Shown here piece after piece: positions 61,231 to 64,000 of a stretch of DNA of 64,000 nucleotides. Source of the stretch: Enoplolaimus lenunculus (taxonomy: Eukaryota; Nematoda; Enoplea; Enoplida; Thoracostomopsidae). A program made the position numbers and the translations under genes. Under the pieces are notes generated by a model. That model worked only from the letters and a program-made list of their open reading frames with translations. It was not told the origin of the DNA and searched no databases. Position 1 is the first letter of the stretch. Every line of letters starts with the position of its first letter. The stretch is taken from assembly GCA_030248215.1 (NCBI GenBank), contig JASANG010001630.1, positions 1 to 64,000 on the forward strand, given 5' to 3'.

Positions 61231-62521
61231 TCAAATCGCATTTGCAATACTGTCTGCAGAAATGAGTCTAAAATTTAGCAACTTATAACAGCGTTCTGCA
61301 GCATCTTGAATACGAAATTGATGCATCGCGTTTCGCCAGAAAAATCGATTCGTTCGTTTACTTTGTGTTTTCGCGGCGGTCAAATGAAACGAATTGTTTC
61401 CCATTTGATATTCAATGCATTCGATCAACGCTTTGATTTGTTGTTTTGTCGGCCGTTTGTATTTGCCGCCGTTCTGGACTGTAAACATAATTGACGCAAG
61501 CGTTATTAGACTATTTTGATGCTGTTCGATGGCGTTCATCCATGGTGTCTTCCTACATCGCACGGCAAAGCATGCGAATTACCGCATAGCACCGCATTTC
61601 ATTATGCAAACGAAATTTTTTACTTGCGGTTTGATGCATTTTGTTAATACTTTTTAACACATGTTCAATATGGAGATAAATGTTACACGAGATTTAGATT
61701 TAAAATTTAAATGCCTTGGTGGAATAGAGTTTATTCACTGGTTTTGCTAGCATTCGTCAATTATCTCACCGTTTATACATACGGTATTCTACTTTACTTG
61801 CGCAATTAGACCCGTATTCTCAAATGTATGTAACAACTATCACCAGTTGGTGATTTGTAACTTTCAAATCAGTGAATGCTGAGGTTCAAAATTGAGCACA
61901 TGTTTCGCATATAAATTGCTTTAATCCCGTACCATGCTTGAGTTCAACAACTGCAATAATTTAGTGAGTTTGAAAACTTATTACAAACTGATAATGCTAT
62001 ACACATTTGAGAATATTTTGAGAATATGGGCCTTAGTAATAGATTTTAAGTCAGTTTATATAGTTTTATCTACCAAAACCGCGTGTTTTATACATTCAGG
62101 TTAAAATGCAACAAATTTAAATCTGTATTTTTGAAAAGTTCACTGTTAGACGTATGTTTCTTTCAATAAAAGCCGAACAAACAATGCCAACGCAATTTAG
62201 TAAAATAGTTTTCTGAATAATTGTTTCCAGAGCTTGCAAAATACTTCGACCGGCGTAGTCAGAATTTTGTTTCGGAAGTGCACATCTTGTGTACGGTGAG
62301 CCCTGTTCTATACATCGGCCATATCTTTTATTTTTCCTATTATGTTCATGCTCAAAAGTGTAACGAACACAGCGATAACTTATATTTTTAAAGGACTTAC
62401 GTTTCTGAGGCTCGTTATTCGTTGTCGTTGAGCGATCTGTTTCTGCGACCGCTGCCCGTATTTCTTCGAAATTAAGCAAAACCAGTGAAACAAGTACGCT
62501 TAATACAAAAAACGTATTCAT
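61231..62521 (-). CDS. Small secreted protein, minus strand (spliced model)
   Basis: ATG at 62,521 begins a strong signal peptide (MNTFFVLSVLVSLVLLNFEE). After 40 codons there is a GTAAGT donor at 62,400 in phase 1. The acceptor TTTACAG before 61,478 also starts in phase 1 and opens 81 codons to a stop at 61,231, with basic helix-rich sequence (KQQIKALIECIEYQ, FFWRNAMHQFRIQDAAERCY). Total about 122 residues. The alternative is an unspliced 134-residue frame, 62,521-62,117, with five cysteines in the mature chain. Family not recognised. Convergent with the large gene, with 3' ends about 200 bp apart. Confidence 0.5.
61809..62037. mobile_element. 220-bp palindromic MITE, copy i
   Basis: CCCGTATTCTCAAATGTATG at left and ATACACATTTGAGAATATTT with a repeated GAGAATATGGGCC at right. 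Lies in the presumed intron of the minus-strand gene. Confidence 0.6.
62117..62521 (-). CDS. Unspliced alternative frame of the minus-strand secreted gene
   Basis: 134 codons from the same ATG, reading through the GTAAGT at 62,400. Mature part with five cysteines, basic around residues 58-67. Either this or the spliced model is used, or both. Confidence 0.45.
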   Translation of the reverse strand: MNTFFVLSVLVSLVLLNFEEIRAAVAETDRSTTTNNEPQKRKSFKNISYRCVRYTFEHEHNRKNKRYGRCIEQGSPYTRCALPKQNSDYAGRSILQALETIIQKTILLNCVGIVCSAFIERNIRLTVNFSKIQI

Positions 62522-63590
62522 TTTGAATTTTAATAGTGTATCAGCTGATATATAAAGTTTAATAAAGATACTTATCGCAATGCCCTGAAACAGTTAAGTC
62601 CTGTATGTCTTGAACTAAGTCTGCGTTGGCCACCACAGAGGTTGGTGACTTGTCGTTAAGAACAGTCAAATTTTGTACTGACTTTTATTTGGTGCCCGGA
62701 AGCATTCACACAACCTAAATTAGTGTGCAGATGATGTGAACGGTATCCATTTACGAAATTGAGCAAGGATATAGACTTCTATGGATACAGACGCAAAAAG
62801 TGTTTCTCGACTCTTATTACCTCCCCATTTTATTCATGTTACTTATTACCTCACCCTTTTATTCATGTTACCTCTGTTCGTGTTTCGAAAAAGCAAAAAA
62901 TTATTCTAATCGAACTTTCCTACTGGACATATAAAAATGTGAGCGATAAATTAGCCCAAGACATAAATGGGAAGTGCTATAAATTCATAAAAAAATACGA
63001 CGCAGATCGCAAGAAACTCAATAAATGTAGTTTGATGTTGTTCCTCATTGATTATTTAGTCGGCAAAAACTGGTAAATCCGCTCTTGTAATAAGTTTCTG
63101 TGTCCAAGCTTGTACCATTAATTTCCTGATTGATCACTAAATGCTGCCACAAGCCTAAATTTTGCGAATAGAACCGTAAGTTCCTTGTGAAACTTGTTCT
63201 AGGAATCGGGACTATGACGTAACAAGACTTGGTTTTGTATTTACAACAATATCAAACTACAGTTACAGAAGATTGAAATTGCAGATATGTATAATCAAAA
63301 ATTAACTTCTTTTTCATTTAGCCGACAGCTATGCCTGCCCGTTGCCAGGTCGCCTAGCTAAAGGAGGCTAGCAAGTTTCAAGACGAGCATACTGCAAGGA
63401 TTTTGTTGACATGCAAGCAAGATTGAAAATTTTCCAGAGGGGCCAAAATTTTTAAAATTAATGCAAGAAATCACCGCAATATATTTTTCCACCAAATTCT
63501 GCATAAATCTTGTTAAAGTTAGTAATGTCAAGCATTCCTGACTTAAAATAATTTGGCTAGCAGCGCACCTATTGGTCAGAAACTCATTGT
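62522..63590. other. Intergenic with one weak plus-strand frame
   Basis: A frame at 62,759-63,076 has a Lys-rich C-terminal part (NKCSLMLFLIDYLVGKNW then stop) but no ATG-based start or clear splice sites. A 29-bp TATTACCTC...TTCATG unit is duplicated at 62,816-62,872. Otherwise nothing recognised. Confidence 0.3.
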
Positions 63591-63593
63591 AGT

Positions 63594-63760
63594 ACGACGC
63601 CGTCCGTCACTGTCCGTCACTATACGGTACCATATGTGTGTAATTAATTTGCCTACGACAATGCACGGTTACGGACAGTGCCGTATGGGTTACGGACGGT
63701 GCCGGACGTCCGAACGACGAGTATAGCGCCACTTTTATGCAATATAAAGTCATATAGATA
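63594..63760. mobile_element. CpG-rich inverted-repeat element, second copy
   Basis: GACGCCGTCCGTCACTGTCCG and TTACGGACAGTGCC/TTACGGACGGTGCC arms, ending GAGTATAGCGCCAC. Shares its end and start motif with 1,467-1,745. Confidence 0.5.
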
Positions 63761-64000
63761 TTTTATGTGTTGCGCGATTAACCAATTTTGTACCGAATAC
63801 TATCGTTTAGTTTTACAAGAAATGCACAAAACAATTGCAAAATTTTACTGCTTTAATGCTAATAATTGTGAAAATATGTGAACACAGCGAATCAATTTAG
63901 TTGTTGAAGCTGGAACGCTGCGCATACATATTTGGGAACAGTTTTTGTGAACTTCTGCATTCATAGTGCACTAGTAGCCGTATTTGCACCCATGTACAAC

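Overview
The window looks like intron-rich, AT-leaning genomic DNA of a nematode. The support is a secreted protein with a nematode DB cysteine module near the left end, many dispersed copies of the nematode telomere hexamer TTAGGC, and GT-AG genes whose 5' exons often start right after an AG acceptor, as expected with spliced-leader trans-splicing. The species cannot be named from this sequence.

Layout. 1-2,800: no gene recognised, with two short inverted-repeat elements and a CpG-rich element. 2,864-4,541: two-exon DB-domain secreted protein. 5,640-7,484 (possibly to 8,706): unrecognised secreted protein with six cysteines. 7.5-12.2 kb: mostly non-coding, with transposon relics and a 220-bp GTT/GCT microsatellite. 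12,211-60,961: one plus-strand gene of about 40 exons and about 2,300 codons covers most of the window. Its product starts with a Sec14/CRAL-TRIO domain like that of Trio/Kalirin/UNC-73, continues through a long spectrin-repeat array interrupted by a Ser-rich, polyQ-bearing linker, and ends in three Ig I-set domains. No DH-PH GEF module and no kinase was seen. Its 11-kb intron 48,046-59,277 contains an intronless plus-strand open frame of 956 codons (55,431-58,301) with an N-myristoylation start and a mostly disordered-looking product. 61,231-62,521 (minus): a small secreted protein, convergent with the large gene. 62.5-64 kb: nothing firm.

Introns are loaded with short non-autonomous elements: a TTAA-flanked piggyBac-like family carrying a tRNA-like core, TIR elements whose interior is telomere-like repeats, a 220-bp palindromic family, a TA-flanked family in two opposite copies, and several tandem arrays (33 bp, 41 bp, 20 bp, 58-59 bp). 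Some touch splice sites.

The three secreted genes flank the large gene without visible functional linkage. The large protein is inferred to be an intracellular scaffold that binds lipid or membrane through Sec14 and filaments or partners through spectrin and Ig domains. All gene models are read by eye from splice sites and phase. At three joints the phase does not reconcile, and they are marked.
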